A stretch of 64,000 bases of DNA from Diplosphaera chodatii (GCA_032358165.1 JAALGY010000054.1:992001-1056000); one strand, 5' to 3'. Shown: positions 12,801 to 25,692, numbered from the stretch's first letter. Notes: a model not told the origin generated them from the letters alone. A program made the numbers and translations.

Positions 12801-15800
12801 GGCACAGCAGGCAGTGTCCAGCCACCGCAGCCCAGCAAGGCGCCCTCGGCAAGATTCTGACGGCGCAGTGAACCTGTGGCCCGAGTCGCAGTGGCCTGCC
12901 AGGTGGGTTGGTCGTTGTGTTCGTCATGTGTGCAGGTCGGCAGCAAGATCATCAGGCTGCTGGTTCCAGCGCAAATCGCATATCTGTTACACAAGGCTCA
13001 GCAGTTTGAGCGTCCGAGAGCGCTCGAGTGGCGTGTGTGCACTGTAGGCGTATGACGGTAGTGACACGTCGTAACTGGAGGCAGTCAAGTTGCCGGATGC
13101 ATGCACAGGGGTGCCAGTGCAGCACAGAAGGCGGAGCAGCGCAAGGCGCAGCGACAGCCGGGCCGCCTGGCCGCCGAGCTGAAGAAGATGCGCAAGGAGC
13201 AGCCAGCTGCGGCAGGCAGGCAGTCACACAGACCGCCCGCAGCGTCCCGAGCAGCCCTCGACTCAGCAGCAAGGACAGGTACTGCAGCCGCAGGTGGTCA
13301 TCAGACTGTTTATTGGTCGACTATGGCCATGCAATCAGGCATTTGAAGGTCCCTGACATGCTGTTTGCTGAGATGGTGCAGGCAGAGCAGCTGCTGCAGT
13401 GCATGCACAACAGCCGAGGCCCTCGCCTCCCTCGTCACCGAAGCTGGCAGCGCAAGCAAGGCAGGACGATCTGGGTCCGCCGCTGCCGCCGCCGCTCGCA
13501 TCAGCAACGACAGCACCGCGGCAGCGTCCGGGCATCATGCCGATGCCCACCAGCATCCCAGAGGCACCTGCGATGCCAGCGGCAGAACTGCAGGAGGCAG
13601 ACTTCCTCCTAGCTGCCGGGTGAGCTGCAGAGGATGTCACCTCACCGCCCTTTCTGGACACCAGCTGTCTGAGATACCATGGTCACGAGCGTGCGAACTT
13701 GGACGTCAATTGCATTCACTGTCATTGCCATTGATCAGAACTGCTGGCATGCAGATTCAACGACCGGCCGCGTCGGCAGCCGCAGCAGCCTGGGGCGCCG
13801 CAGGGTGCAGAGCGCCGCACACTGACCATCAGCCCAATGGCCAAGCCGAACGGGCGGTGGGCAGGCCACAACATGCGAGGCGCAGCTCCTGTTTTCCCTC
13901 CCGCGGTGCGCCATGCTTCTGCACATCATCTGAGCAGCTACTCTGAGCTCGACAAGTTGGCTGTCTGACCATGCTGCTCGTATGGTTGGCTGTCAGACAA
14001 TGTGGTTTGTCAGGCCACACAGCGAGCTTCATGCAGGCTGTGCTGAACCTGGACGAAGTCCTGCGGGATGTGTTGGCGTGGGACATGTATGCCGTGCTGG
14101 CATCGGAGGCCAGCGGTGGCTGGGGCCAGGCAGCACTGCAGGCGCCCCTGCGGTTTGCCGATATTGACGTGTATGTCAAGGCAAGCTGCAGGTCCTGTGA
14201 CACCACACCTTACTGATTATGACCAAAAACTTGTTACAGGGGGAGAGGTTCAGTTGGCACCGGCAACCTTGTGGCTCACACTGCAGGCTTTCAAGCCCCT
14301 GCTGATCGAGGAGCTGCGGGCAGCCCTGCAGCAGGTGATACCCACGATGATGCACAATACCTTGAGCAGGGTGCACTCGTGCCATGGAACCGGATCAAAA
14401 TTGCCATGCAGTTGCAGCCTCAAACAGCACAACGTTGTGGGTGCCTCTGCTGCAGGCGCATGAGCAGCTGGCAGGGCTGGTGAAGAAGGGGTCAAGCCTG
14501 CGGGCGGTGCAGGTGTCAGTCGATGCAGTTGCCCGCCACTCGCACCTCCACAGGCTCACGCTCAGCGCGCCCTCTGGTGACATGTGCGCAGCCCACTGCT
14601 CGCTTCATGATTTCTAAATGCACATACAAGCTATGACCTGCTTCAACAGGGTGCTGTAATGTATTCCGAGTTGCAATGAAACCGGCGACCCTGACTATTG
14701 AGCGCACCGCCTGCAGCGACCGTGAGCTGCGTGCCGAGGAGCTCGTGCTGCTGACCATGAAGCCGCCTCCGGCCAACGTCCGCTCCTTCAAGACGCCGCC
14801 GCTGCACATCATTGCACTTGTCGAGCGGATGGACCGGGGCGGGGGCCGCACAGAGCTCGGTGCCGTGGTCAACATCCTGACTGGCGACAAAGGTATGCCC
14901 ACTTGAGACGTCATAGCATGGCATGTCTGCCGTGTCAGGAACATCCTGCGCTGCGCTTGCACGCGCATCGCATGTGCAAGGAGCACTCGTGGTGAGCGAA
15001 CAGGCAAGGACGGCAAGCGACTGGAGGAGGTGGTCCGGCGGCTGGTGCCCCGCAGCACCTGGCACGCCACGCGCATCATGTCCTGGACACCCCACTGCCG
15101 CCAGTTCAAGGTGCGTTGTTGCGGCACCCTGAAGCACCGCTGCAGGAGCAGCCTGCCATCGGGGCATGGCATGCTGTCCTCAGCAGGTGTGTGGTAGCTT
15201 GCTCAGCAAACCCCATCCATAATGGCTCACCTCCGGACCTTGGACCCATAGGCCCTGTGCGCAATGCACAAGCTGCCCAGGCCAATGCTGGAGCAGTTGC
15301 TGAAGCCGCAAGCACAGCGAAGCAGGGTTGCAGACGCCACAGTGCTGCAACGCTGTGGCATGCCCGCTCTACTTCGAGATGCGCTGCAGGCGGCCTTCAA
15401 CAAGTCTCAGGTAGTGGCTGATAGATATTGCACGCATGCTTTCATGACGTCCTTGATATTCTTGGTATGTGGAGGCGTATGATGGAGGCATGTCACCTGC
15501 AGGTTGCGGCTATTGCAGAGTCCATTATAGGACGCGAGCCCTTCGCGCTGGTGCAGGTGCGGGTCGCATGCGCGCGCGCGTGTTGTTCACGTTGTCGGCA
15601 TGCCTGCGCACATACGTCACCATGTGGTACATGCGTCTGCAGGGGCCACCCGGCACTGGGAAGACGTCAAGCACCATTGGCATCATCTCTGCACTGCTGG
15701 CCAGGGCAGCGCCCAGCGAGCATACAGACGATCAGAAGGCATGGTTGGATGCTGACTTGCCACCTGTACAGGTGAGGAAGTGGTTGCAGAGCTTGTGATG

Positions 15801-18800
15801 CATGGCGATTGCATGACGCATGAAACGTTCCAAGAGTCCTTGAGCTTTCTTGTCGTGCGAAGCCCCTGAACAGCCTCAGCCATATGCAATCGCAGTGATG
15901 GTTTCGGATGCTCGGTGGCCCACTGTCCCACCACTCAGGCCTTCAGCACCACACTTCAATGGCTGGGCTCATGACAGCCTGCGACTGCCTGCAGGTGCTG
16001 GTTTGCGCCCAGTCGAATGCCGCGGTAGACGAGCTGGTCACCCGACTCGATGCGCAGGTGTGCTCTGCCCTCGTCCAGACATGGCAGACAGATGTGGCGC
16101 AGTATCACAAGACCACACTGCTGTATACTGCAGTCAGCGACCGCATTCTCAGCGCAACTCCTTCAGTGCTGTGTTTCTGCTGCAGGGCCTGTTCACAGGA
16201 AGCGGCGAGCGTCAAAAGGCGCGCCTGGTGCGCATGGGCAAGCTGGAGTCGTTCAGCACTTCAGCCAACCGGCGGTACCACATCGATGCGCAGGCGGCAC
16301 AGTATGCTACACGTGGCGACTCCTCCATACACGGTGCGTACCTGTCCTCAGCGTGGACATGTTGACCTATGCTTTGGTACGCACAGCAAAGTCGACAGCT
16401 GATGCAGCATGGATCAGCCTTTACAGTTTCCTCCCAGCTGCGTGAGCAACTTGCACACATCAGTGACATGCGCCTTTTGCATGGTCGCATTGCACATAGG
16501 GCATATCGGTGACTGCGTGCATTGCAGATGCTGTTGAGGAGAAGCGGCAGCGCAAGCAGGCGGTTGACACTGAGCTTGGCGAGCTGCACACCAGGTGTCA
16601 CTCGTTGCCACTACACAACATTGGGTCAACCTGGATGCTGCATATGTGTGCAGTTAATGTGTGGTCGGAGGATGCACATAGAGATAGTCCAAAATGACGG
16701 GAAAGTATGCATTTCAGGCGCGCGGCGCTGGAGGCACAGCTAGGGGCTGTAGCCCCTGCGCCCGGTACATCACCTTCGCCAGGCACCTCGCCCTCTGGCT
16801 CCCCAGCGCCAGACGATGCAGCGGCACAGGACAATCCGGTGGCAGCAGTGGAGCGAGCAAGCAGCATGGACGCTTTGCTCCTGGCCGGTCAGCAGTTGCA
16901 GCAGGTCAAGCAGCGGCAGTACACGCTGCACCAGGAGCTGGATCAGCTGAAGGCCGATGTGAGCCCCTTCGTGTGCTGCAGCCGCTGCAGTTGCTCATGC
17001 AGCGACATGCTGCTTTCTGCTGAGAGCAGTAACACTCATCCGTGGCCCGGCAGGTTTTGCTTCTTCACCAATTAGCGCTGAGCACACAGCTCGCCTTTTG
17101 CAGATCCGACAGGCTGGCGATGACATCGTGCGGCAGAAGCGGGAGCACCGGCAGGCCGTCATCCGCAGAGCGCATGTGGTGGCATCAACACTTGTGTCGG
17201 CTGGTGGCGAGCTGAAGCAGCTGCTGCCACACAACCTGCTGTTTGACGCCGTTGTCATTGACGAGGTGAGAGACTGCAATCCTGGTCTGAGAACGAGAGC
17301 TCAGTGCTTGACCAGCTCCCTGATTTCAGACGAAACACCAGAATGTTGACCGGATGGTACATGGATGCGCAGGCAGCACAGGCCCTGGAGCCCGCTGCTC
17401 TGATTGCGCTGCTGCTGCTGAAGCCCAGCGGCAAGGTGGGCCGCCTGCTGTCTCACGACACCTGCAGCCGCCACCATACCCGTTTAGACGAATTGAGGAG
17501 GTTCAACCAGGGTGGTGGCACTGCACAGTAACTGCCATGCATCGCAGGCCGTGCTGGTGGGCGACCCGATGCAGCTGCCGGCAACGGTGCTGTCCAGCAA
17601 GGCGCAGCGCCACCACCTGGCGCAGTCCCTGTTCGAGCGGCTGCAGCGGGTGCGCACCCCTGCTGCATACCCACCTTGGATGTGATGCCATCTACTGCAG
17701 CATGACATCACAGCTGGTGGTATGTGTCGTGCAACTCTGTGATCTCATCTCCATAGGCAGAGTATCCAGTGGCGTTGCTGAACGAGCAATACCGCATGCA
17801 CCCTGCCATTTCCACATGGTGAGCTTTTGCCCGAGTCGATGGGTGCAAGATGCAGGCTTGTGAATGCTGCACAGAAAACCTCTAGAATCGATACCTGATG
17901 ATGAGCTATGCAAGCGTTCCTCTTGCAGGCCATCGAAGTACTTCTATGATAGCAGCATTCAGGATACCAGGGGAATCTTGGAACAGCGGTGTGCGACTGA
18001 TGTTGCACAGCACATGCTCTGCTGATCTAGCATGTTGTGACGCAGTATCCTTGGAATGCACAGCATATGCATGTGTCGGGTCATGGCTGGCCACCTAAAT
18101 GTGCGCAGGAAGGCAGCATTCCACAGTGTACCGTGCTTTCCGCCACTGGCTTTCTTCAACTGCCACGAGGGGCGTGAGCATGGCGGCGGGGGCGGCGCAT
18201 CGCTGGCCAATGCCTCCGAAGCCGAACTGGCTGCTGTTCTGTACGGGGGTGCGTCCTCCTCTCGAGATCATCTCGAGGCTTCTCATGCTGCCTGGCTTGC
18301 AAATGCATTTCAGTAACTCGATGCTCCACATCAACGTACAGAGTGGTGCATGAGGACTGCTGAACCGTCTAATATGCTGTCGCAGATGGCTGACTCTGCC
18401 ATGCAGGGCTGCGGAAGCGTTTCCAGAGCGACTACGAGTCTGTTGCTGTGCTCACGCCCTACAAGGCGCAGCAGCGGGTATTGCGGGACATCTTCAGGTT
18501 TGTACCCGCCTGTATGGTTCGCTCCTCATATATGATGCGGTGTCTGGTGTGACACAAGCAGTCCTTGCGACCACGCATCAGTTGTCCTACACTGCAAGAT
18601 TGCAGGTCCAAGCACACGCAAGCCGACCTTGACCAGGATGGCGTGGACTTTGCCACCGTGGATGGCTTTCAGGTCTGTCGGTGTATGCCTGCTCCCTTGT
18701 CAGCGCAGGCACCACCCTTCCAGCAGGAGTTCCATGGCCCCTGCAGTTGCGCACGGGCCAGTACTGCTCCGTTTGAGCCAGCCCTGTGAAAACCCACAGG

Positions 18801-19900
18801 GTCGGGAGGCGGACATCGTCATCTTCTCCTGTGTCCGCGCCAAGTCACGAGCCGAGGGCGACAAACCGGGCGTGGGCTTCCTGGCGGACGTGCGCCGCAT
18901 GAACGTGGCGCTCACGCGAGCCCGGCGTGCCCTGTGGATCGTGGGCCACAGTGAGACGCTGAAGGTGCACCACGCTGCGATTCATGTGGGTTTGCAGGAT
19001 CCTTGTTACCTGCGGTGGCACAGAGGTTACACATCTGTGCCCCGACATGACGCTGCTGTTGCTCCTGCAGCGCTCGCCGCCGTGGCGGGACCTGCTGCAC
19101 GACTTCAGCAAGCGCAGCCGCCTGCTGCACATGGCGCACCCCTTCAGCTCCGTGCTGCATGCCTCCAAGGTGCGAGCGGTAGCTTGGTGTGGCACAATTG
19201 CCTGTAGATGCATGTTCATGGTGCTTCCTTGTGTCGAGGCGAACAGCGTTGCAGTATGCCATGAAGCTCATCGGGACTTCGCCTGCCTGAACAATACGAA
19301 GTCAGCATGTCACTGCTGCTGATGAAGATATGAACGAAAGAAGCATCACACTGCACCCAACAAACATGTACATCGGATCAGAGTGTGTACCTTGCACCGA
19401 CTCAAATGGCATGAGGACCTGCAACAGGAGTCACTGTTGCGGGACCCGGGCGCAGAGCAGCGCAGGGCGGCAACCGGCGAGGTGCCCCCTACACCAGCAG
19501 CAGCGCGCAGTGTCCCCCAAAGCGAGCCGCCACGAATACATCGCCCTTCTGCCCCCGGTATGACTGCTTATATCACCGTGACATCAGAAGTGCATTCACC
19601 AACTGCCGGTGAATTGAGGTCATGTGCAGCAGGGGTTGCAAACCTGCACGGCTGTAGTCCTCATGCTACCACCGTGACTTTCTCCCCACTCCCCCTGGCC
19701 GTTGGTCCACATGGCATGTGGCCGCAGGATCTCTGCCGGCGAAGCGCAGACGCAGTGAGCCCACGACATGTCCAGATGCCCCGCGGTGGGTCACTCTGCG
19801 AATGCCAGGATATGCTGCTCACAACTGTGATGATAAACAGTGTCACGCAGTGCAATCATCACAGTGGATACGGCTGGTGCCGCACCACAGGAAGAAGTGA
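9878..19900 (+). CDS. SEN1: SEN1/senataxin-type superfamily 1 RNA/DNA helicase
   Basis: Homologue of the helicase that unwinds RNA-DNA hybrids, ends non-coding RNA polymerase II transcription and resolves R-loops in the nucleus. The first 6 kb encodes an alpha-helical N-terminal region (starting [17 protein letters not shown]; first exons 9878-10074, 10158-10254, 10374 onwards), consistent with the SEN1 N-terminal domain, then a Pro/Ser/Gln-rich linker around 12100-13950. The helicase core is complete: [13 protein letters not shown] and Walker [11 protein letters not shown] (from 15643), [20 protein letters not shown], motif II VVIDE joined across an intron to [10 protein letters not shown] (about 17250/17370), [59 protein letters not shown] joined to [11 protein letters not shown], and [18 protein letters not shown]. 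The C-terminal tail has the basic patch PAKRRRSE, a likely nuclear signal. I place the stop at TGA 19898-19900 (ending PRKK), but later Gly-rich frames could extend it. Exon joins in 10470-15000 are approximate. Confidence 0.88.
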
Positions 19901-20462
19901 CCGATCGGACGGACAAGTGAGGACAGCACACCGGCAGTGCCACCTCCAAATGGCAGAGCAGGAGCCATCATAGTGGCGGGCATATCAGGCCAGTGCCGGA
20001 AATGCATATCAGGTATTGGACGGGGATGCAGCATCAGCGGCGGGGTTTTTCAGCCCATGAACAGCATGGGCGGCGCCAATCGGCGGACATCAGTGATATT
20101 CTGTACATTTCAGGCCATCGTCGAGTGCTTCACTGATCCATTGATTGAACGTGTACCAAAGCTTGCTATGCTTTGTGCTGGGCATGCATTGGTTTTCGGG
20201 ACGGTGTCAGCTTACATGCGGCCGTCAAGTTTTGTGTATAGCAGAGTGCCATGCGCAGCGTGTAACAATGAGCCAGCAATGAGCTCTTACGTGAGCAGGA
20301 AAGCTGTGCTAAGGGGCCGAGGCGATGGCAGGACCACACCTCTGCAACAGTGGTGAACAGCACAGGGCGGTTTGGCGGAATCGGCGGTGGCATCTGCCAA
20401 ATCGCGCATGGAAGACCCGTGTGGGGTGCATCAGCGTGCGCAGCCAGCATTTGCTGTTGAGC
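19901..20462. other. Region between SEN1-like and coiled-coil genes; possible extra Gly-rich SEN1 exons
   Basis: Probably the 3' UTR of the helicase gene and promoter of the next gene. Two short plus-strand frames look mildly protein-like: one starting VPPPNGRAGAIIVAG (about 19937-20000) and a Gly-rich one, GRFGGIGGG (about 20358-20390). If the last helicase introns splice differently, these could form an RGG-like tail. I could not phase them cleanly, so they are not called as exons. Confidence 0.3.
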
Positions 20463-23400
20463 ATGGATACTATGGGGCAAACTGCACTGCTACAGCCACA
20501 CAGCCTGCAGCTCAGGCTGCGATCACAGCGCACCTATCGGCCAGGATGTCGGAGACAGTGCCTGGGCGGGTGCACACGGCTCAGGGTGCGTGCCGGCGAC
20601 GATGGGCAGGTCCCACCGCCGCCGGAGCGGCAGCCAAAGCAAGAAGAGGGGCCAGGGGCGTCGGGTCGCCGGCTACTGTTGCTGGCCGGCGCCTCGGCCG
20701 TGGCTTCGGCTGTGCCGATGTGGTGGAGCATGGCCAGGGAGCGGGGCCGTGCGGGCGCTGCCATGCTTCATGACAACCAGGTGGTTGTTGCACCTGACAC
20801 CTCTCTGTGATGCAGTACCGCAGCTCATGATGAGCTTGTTCGGTGTGAGTTGCCGTTCCGGAACAGGTGTCCATAGGCTTGCAAGCTGCAGTTCGCACAG
20901 CAGGCGATCAAAACCTCGTTGCCTGCATCACATGCCGCTAGGACTTTGTAGACCCGTATTGTGCAAGGATCTGCTCTGCCTGGTTGCACTGGGGTGCGCA
21001 GCTGAGATGGCCTATCACCGCGCCGCCATCTCATTGCAGGTCACAGCCTCACAGTCTCAGCCTGGGTGGCTACCTGAAGTGGCAGACAGCGTGACAGCGC
21101 CGAACTTCAGCGAGGCAGACGGCAGTATCAGTGGCAGCGCCTTGGCGAATGCTGCAACGCAACACCACACCGCCACCAGCGCTTTCCTTGCGGATATTGA
21201 CACCGGGCGGGCTGCTGCGGCAGTCGCCAGCTCAGGCGCTGCTGAGTGGGTGCCGTGGGTGGCTGCAGCTGTTGGCGCAGTGGCAGGCGGCACCGCCGCA
21301 CTGTCACAGACCCAGAAGGTGCTGGCGTCTGCCAACAGGCCATGGCACCTCCATCCATGGCGGAGTGGGTCTCAACATTGAGTCAGCGCCGCCACGCACC
21401 GTCTCGCTTGTCATGCCTGCAGCATATGCCAACCAGCAACATGGCTCTACACTTCACAGGCTGAAGCCAGGCTTGAGGTCTGCTTGCTTTCCTGTTGTCC
21501 AGACCAAGGCTTTGGATGAGGCCCTGCGTGGGGCGGAGGCCAGACTCAGCACAGCGGACAGCCAGCTGTCAGCACTGGGGCAGGTGCTGGGTGCGTCGTC
21601 GTCGGCAGACCTGCAGGCGGCGCTGGAGGCGCGGCTGGCTGAGCTGTCGGACGCCGGCAGCAGCCTGCGGGACGTGCGCCGGCAGCTGCAGGTGCGGAGT
21701 GAACACTTGCACTGAAGTTGCGTGTTGCCCCAGGGGCCTGGCAAACCCCTCTTGCTGCCACATCCCCACGCTATCCCCGCCACTCAAGAATGCAGCTGGC
21801 ACAAGCCTGCCCGCACCTGCTGCAGGGCGAGCAGCAGCGGCTCGCAGAGGCGGAGAAGGCGGCGGCGCAGGCGGCGCGCAAGCAGGAGGACCTGCAGCGC
21901 GCGCTGCAGGCCGCGCAGCAGGGCGGCGGCCGGCTGGAGGCGGAGCTGCAGGCGGAGCGGCAGGCGCTGGCGGCGGCGCGGGCAGACGCGCAGGAGGCGC
22001 ACGCGGATGCGGCCCAGAAGCAGCAGGTGCCGGCCCGCCTTGCAGTTTGGGTGTTGCGCATCTGCCTTGCAGAGATGCGCTGGCAGCCGCTCGACTGCAT
22101 ACAGCCTTGCATCACATGTAACCCTCGTGTGGAAGGCCAAGTTCAGCCGGCATTGGCAGGGCACAGCAGACAGTAGCTGGCGGCCCCAAGCAATCAGACT
22201 CTCTCACAGCACAGCGTCGTTGTACACATCGATCAGCACACATGGGGTCTGCCGCCGTGCAGGCTCTCACCGAGGTGCGCAAGCTGCTGGCGGAGGCGCG
22301 GGACCGGCTGCAGCGCCACGAGGGCGAGGTGTCCGAGCTGCAGGCGGCGCTGCAGGAGGCGGTGAGATGGTTGCTGTGAAGCCGCCCAGGTCATGCCACA
22401 CAGGGTGCCGGTGACTGTACACTTGACACCGCCGAGTTGCATGGGCTGCTGACTGCGGAGCGTGCCTTGCGTCGCCATTCTTCGCTTCACACCAAGGGCA
22501 CCCAGTAACCCTATCAGCATGCACACATGCTGATTCGCAAGCCCATGTCGTTTTCAGGTGACGGATGCCAGCGCGGCAAAGGCCAAGCTGACGGCAGAGC
22601 GTGAGAACTCAGCGACGCTGGATCGCGCACGCGCTGCCTCTGTTGAGGTGCGTCGGGACTGATGTCTCTTGCGCCGCTCTTGTGGGGCACACAGGGCGTG
22701 CCACACATCCGGCCGCTGCCAGATTGCTGAGTAGCCTACAGGCATGTGCCAGAGCATGAATGTCTGTCAAGTGGTCCGCTTGCAGGCTGTGCGCGACCTG
22801 CTGAGCACGAAGCGGCAGCTGGAGGCGGAGGTGGCCGCGGGGAAGCAGGAGGCGGTGGAGCTGGCCGCCCAGCTGCAGGAGGAGAAGGGGGCGCGCCTCG
22901 AGCTGGAGCAGACCGCCGAGGCCTTTGCCGCGAACTCCGAGGAGCTGGAGGTTGCGGTCCGGGACGCCGAGGCGCGCGAGCAGGCGACGCTGGAGGAGCT
23001 GCACACGGAGGCGGCCGGCCGCAACGAGGCACTGGTCGCGCTGGAGGCGCTCACCAAGGAGTCCGCCGCCCGGCAGGAGCGGCTGCGGGAGGCCATGCAG
23101 GCGTGCCAGCACCTGCAGTCCGAGCTGGAGGCCGCGCAGGCGCGCCCCTGCTGTGCCTGGCAGCCACTGCTCGGGTCATGGAGGCAGTGTGCGCGGCCAG
23201 GAGGGGGGCGCGGCCACACGCACACTTCGCGTGGAGGTACGAGGCGTGGGGCTGAGACGAGCTGCGGCCGGTGCACAGGGGTGCTGACTGCAGGGCTGCT
23301 GCTCGCAGGCGGAGGCGGGGGAGGCGAGGGCGGCGGCGGGGGCGCGGGAGCAGGAGGTCCGCGAGCTGGAGGGCGACATCACGCAGGCGGTGGCGGACGT

Positions 23401-24841
23401 GCGGGACGCGCTCCACCGCGAGGTGTCCGCCCTGCAGCAGGCCGAGGACGAGCGCGCGGTGCGGTGCCCACAGTGTCCGCGCAGCAGGGTCGCGCATGAG
23501 CTGTACAAGTGTGCTGTCCAGATCTGGTTGTGGTACGGACGCGCTGGCCCTGAACCACATGCACAGCTCAGCACAAGGTGGTATCAGCCGACTCGGGTAC
23601 CAAGAACGGGTCGTGCATGACGCTTGGCCTTGGTCTGCGCATGAGCAGGCAGCAGAGGAGGCAATCCGGCGGATGGCGGAAGCGGAGGATGCGCTGGAGA
23701 GCGCACGCCAGGAGGCCAGCCGCCTCCGCGGCCGCCTGTCCACTGCGGAGACGTCCCTGAAGGTGCGCCTGGCATCCTTTTGGTGGCGACTGGGCACGGC
23801 AGTCGTTGCTGCAACGGGCAGGCTGGACGTACTGCATGCACCGCTGACCACCTGTCATGGAGCGCTCCAATCCTTGCGCTCCCGGCATGTCGTTCAAGAG
23901 ATTTCGCGTACAAGTGTGCGTGTCTGCAGGAGCTGGAGGGCGGGCTGAAGGTGGAGCTGCAGGGCACGCAGAAGGCGCTGGCGGCGCGGGAGGCGGAGCT
24001 GCGGGAGGCCGCCCCCGCCGCGCAGCAGCTGCCCGCCGCCCGCGCGGAGGCCCAGCGCCTGCGGGCCGAGGTGCCAGCCGCAACCCCGACAGACCTTTTG
24101 CCAAATGCGTGGGAACCCCAACGCAGCAGGTGGCTGATATCAGAGCAGGAACAGGGGCAGTGTGGCTGGTTCCTTATGACGCTCAGCAAAGACTTGGGGA
24201 GCACATGGAGTCAAGACTAGAAAGTTGGCGCATGCCTTGCGATTCCTGCTGTGCTTGTCCGTGCAGGTGGAAGACCTGCGGCAGCAGCTAAAAGAGGCAC
24301 GCAGCTACTCGGGCCTCAAATCAGCCGGGCCCAGCAGCAGCAGCAGCGGCGGCGGCGGCGGCGGCGGCAGCGCCTCCACGGGCAGCAGACCACAGTCACG
24401 GGGCCAGCAGACAGCACAGCAGAAGCGTAAGCAGCAGCCGCCGCAGGCTGCTGCCGCCGCAGCAGCAGCCAATGGCGCCCCAGCACCTGGCGCGCAGCGG
24501 CAGCCGCCCCCGCTGCAGGCCCGGCCAGCGCGTAAACCCTCGGCAGCCGACGGCGGTGATGGTGATAAGGTGCCGCCGCTGCAGCCCTCGTCAGCGGCAC
24601 CGTCCAGCCCGCCAGAACCAGCGGCATCGCCCCAGTCAGGCGCTGATCCCAACAGCAGTCTTCTCAGCAAACCCAGCAGCAGCAGCAGCAGCAGCAGTAC
24701 AGCTGCTGCAGTGTCGGTTGTTGCCCAGCAGGATCCTGCCCTATCCAAGGTTGGTCACCACCATAACTTTAAACTGCTCAGCAGAGTTTCTGTTGTACCC
24801 CCTGTGTCAGCTCCCCTGTCATGCTGCTGCAGGGGTCATGA
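20463..24841 (+). CDS. Plastid-targeted long coiled-coil membrane protein, MFP1-like in architecture
   Basis: Function not established. Exons in phase: 20463-20778, 21040-21318, 21503-21691, 21826-22026, 22263-22361, 22558-22647, 22786-23139, 23309-23458, 23649-23762, 23930-24070, 24267-24748 and 24833-24841 (GGG TCA TGA). The N-terminus is Arg/Gln-rich without acids, like a transit peptide; a hydrophobic segment (LLLLAGASAVASAVPMWW) follows, then a second one (WVPWVAAAVGAVAGGTAAL). After that, roughly 400 residues are Ala/Glu/Gln/Arg-rich heptads typical of a continuous coiled coil, ending in a Gly/Ser/Ala/Pro-rich low-complexity tail. Transit peptide, membrane anchor and long coiled coil resemble the thylakoid protein MFP1, but that is architecture, not sequence identity. 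The intron 23140-23308 starts GC, the only donor keeping phase. If the last intron is retained the frame would run to 24962. Confidence 0.7.
24330..24720 (+). repeat. Trinucleotide-rich tracts (GGC, CAG/GCC, AGC) in the coiled-coil gene tail
   Basis: The last large exon holds a run of AGC then GGC triplets near 24335-24370 (poly-Ser then poly-Gly), GCC/GCA triplets near 24450-24475 (poly-Ala) and AGC triplets near 24675-24705 (poly-Ser). They are in frame, so length changes would not break the protein. Such tracts usually mutate by slippage. Confidence 0.7.
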
Positions 24842-25692
24842 GGACGCCCATGCGATCAGCGGCGGGGTTATGGCAACATCCAGCAGCTGGCGGAGCCTGG
24901 GGCACGGGCGCTGTGCAGGTTGCAGGCGGACTGTGCAGAGTACCGCTGCTCTCTTGTCTTGATATCGCCTTCGTTTCGGCTTCGTTTCGGCATGTGCAGA
25001 GCATGCGTCGGGCGGATTGTCCTGTGGTTTTGGGCGCAACGAGCGGCTGGCTACCTACACCTGCGTTCATTGCTGCAGTTTTGGGGCAGAATTTTCTTGC
25101 CGACATATGCATGTGTGCAACATGTGGCATAGCAACATAGAGATGAATGGTATGAATAGTTCGCACCGCCACAGACTGCTTTCATGGACCTTTGACAAGC
25201 TGTGGCCAGATGGACATGCCGGATTGCCTGTGGTCTGTTCAGCCAGGTCCCGATAGACGAGTACCCGATGCCGAACCCATCAGGTGACCAAGCATGAGGT
25301 CATCCCGTCCGTGTTGCCTCGATCCCATCGACGCGACTTGCCGAGGGTCAGAGCATTCTTCCGGTTCGATACCCAGCCCAAGCATCGAGCTCAGGTGATC
25401 TTCTACAGCCGCTGAGCGCCTTGAGCGGCGTATCGAGGGCTTTGGCAAGGGTCGTTTCGGCCTTGACGCGCCAGCTTCACATTGGTGCAGCTCGCGGCGA
25501 ACTGTGCATTCATCAGTCGACGGCTTGCAAACCTCACCATGGATCTCGTTGAGCAGATCCAGCACCTTGAACATCAGAAGGGGTTGGCGCATGGGATGAT
25601 TTGCATGGGATGATTTGCACCTGCTGAGTGTGCATGCCCCAGAGCCGATAGAGTGCAACAACGCACCAGACCAACCAGCTTCTGATCTGGTC
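24842..25692. other. 850-base region without a recognised gene
   Basis: No supported gene. It contains a minus-strand open frame of 161 codons (25239-25724), which has no start-context support, no recognised motif and overlaps the first exon of the next gene. It also has a perfect 14-bp tandem duplication at 25589-25616. Between about 25230 and 25560 the sequence lacks the TGCAG acceptor-like words common elsewhere in the window and reads differently from its neighbours. Origin unclear. Confidence 0.4.
25589..25616. repeat. Perfect tandem duplication of a 14-bp unit
   Basis: The unit GCATGGGATGATTT occurs twice back to back (25589-25602 and 25603-25616), about 75 bases upstream of the FAD oxidase start. 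It looks like a recent slippage duplication; no function is evident. Confidence 0.9.

Noticed and set aside
20371..20773. An alternative frame at the start of the coiled-coil gene
   Set aside because: Only the frame from ATG 20463 joins in phase to the following exon and gives a transit-like peptide with a hydrophobic segment.
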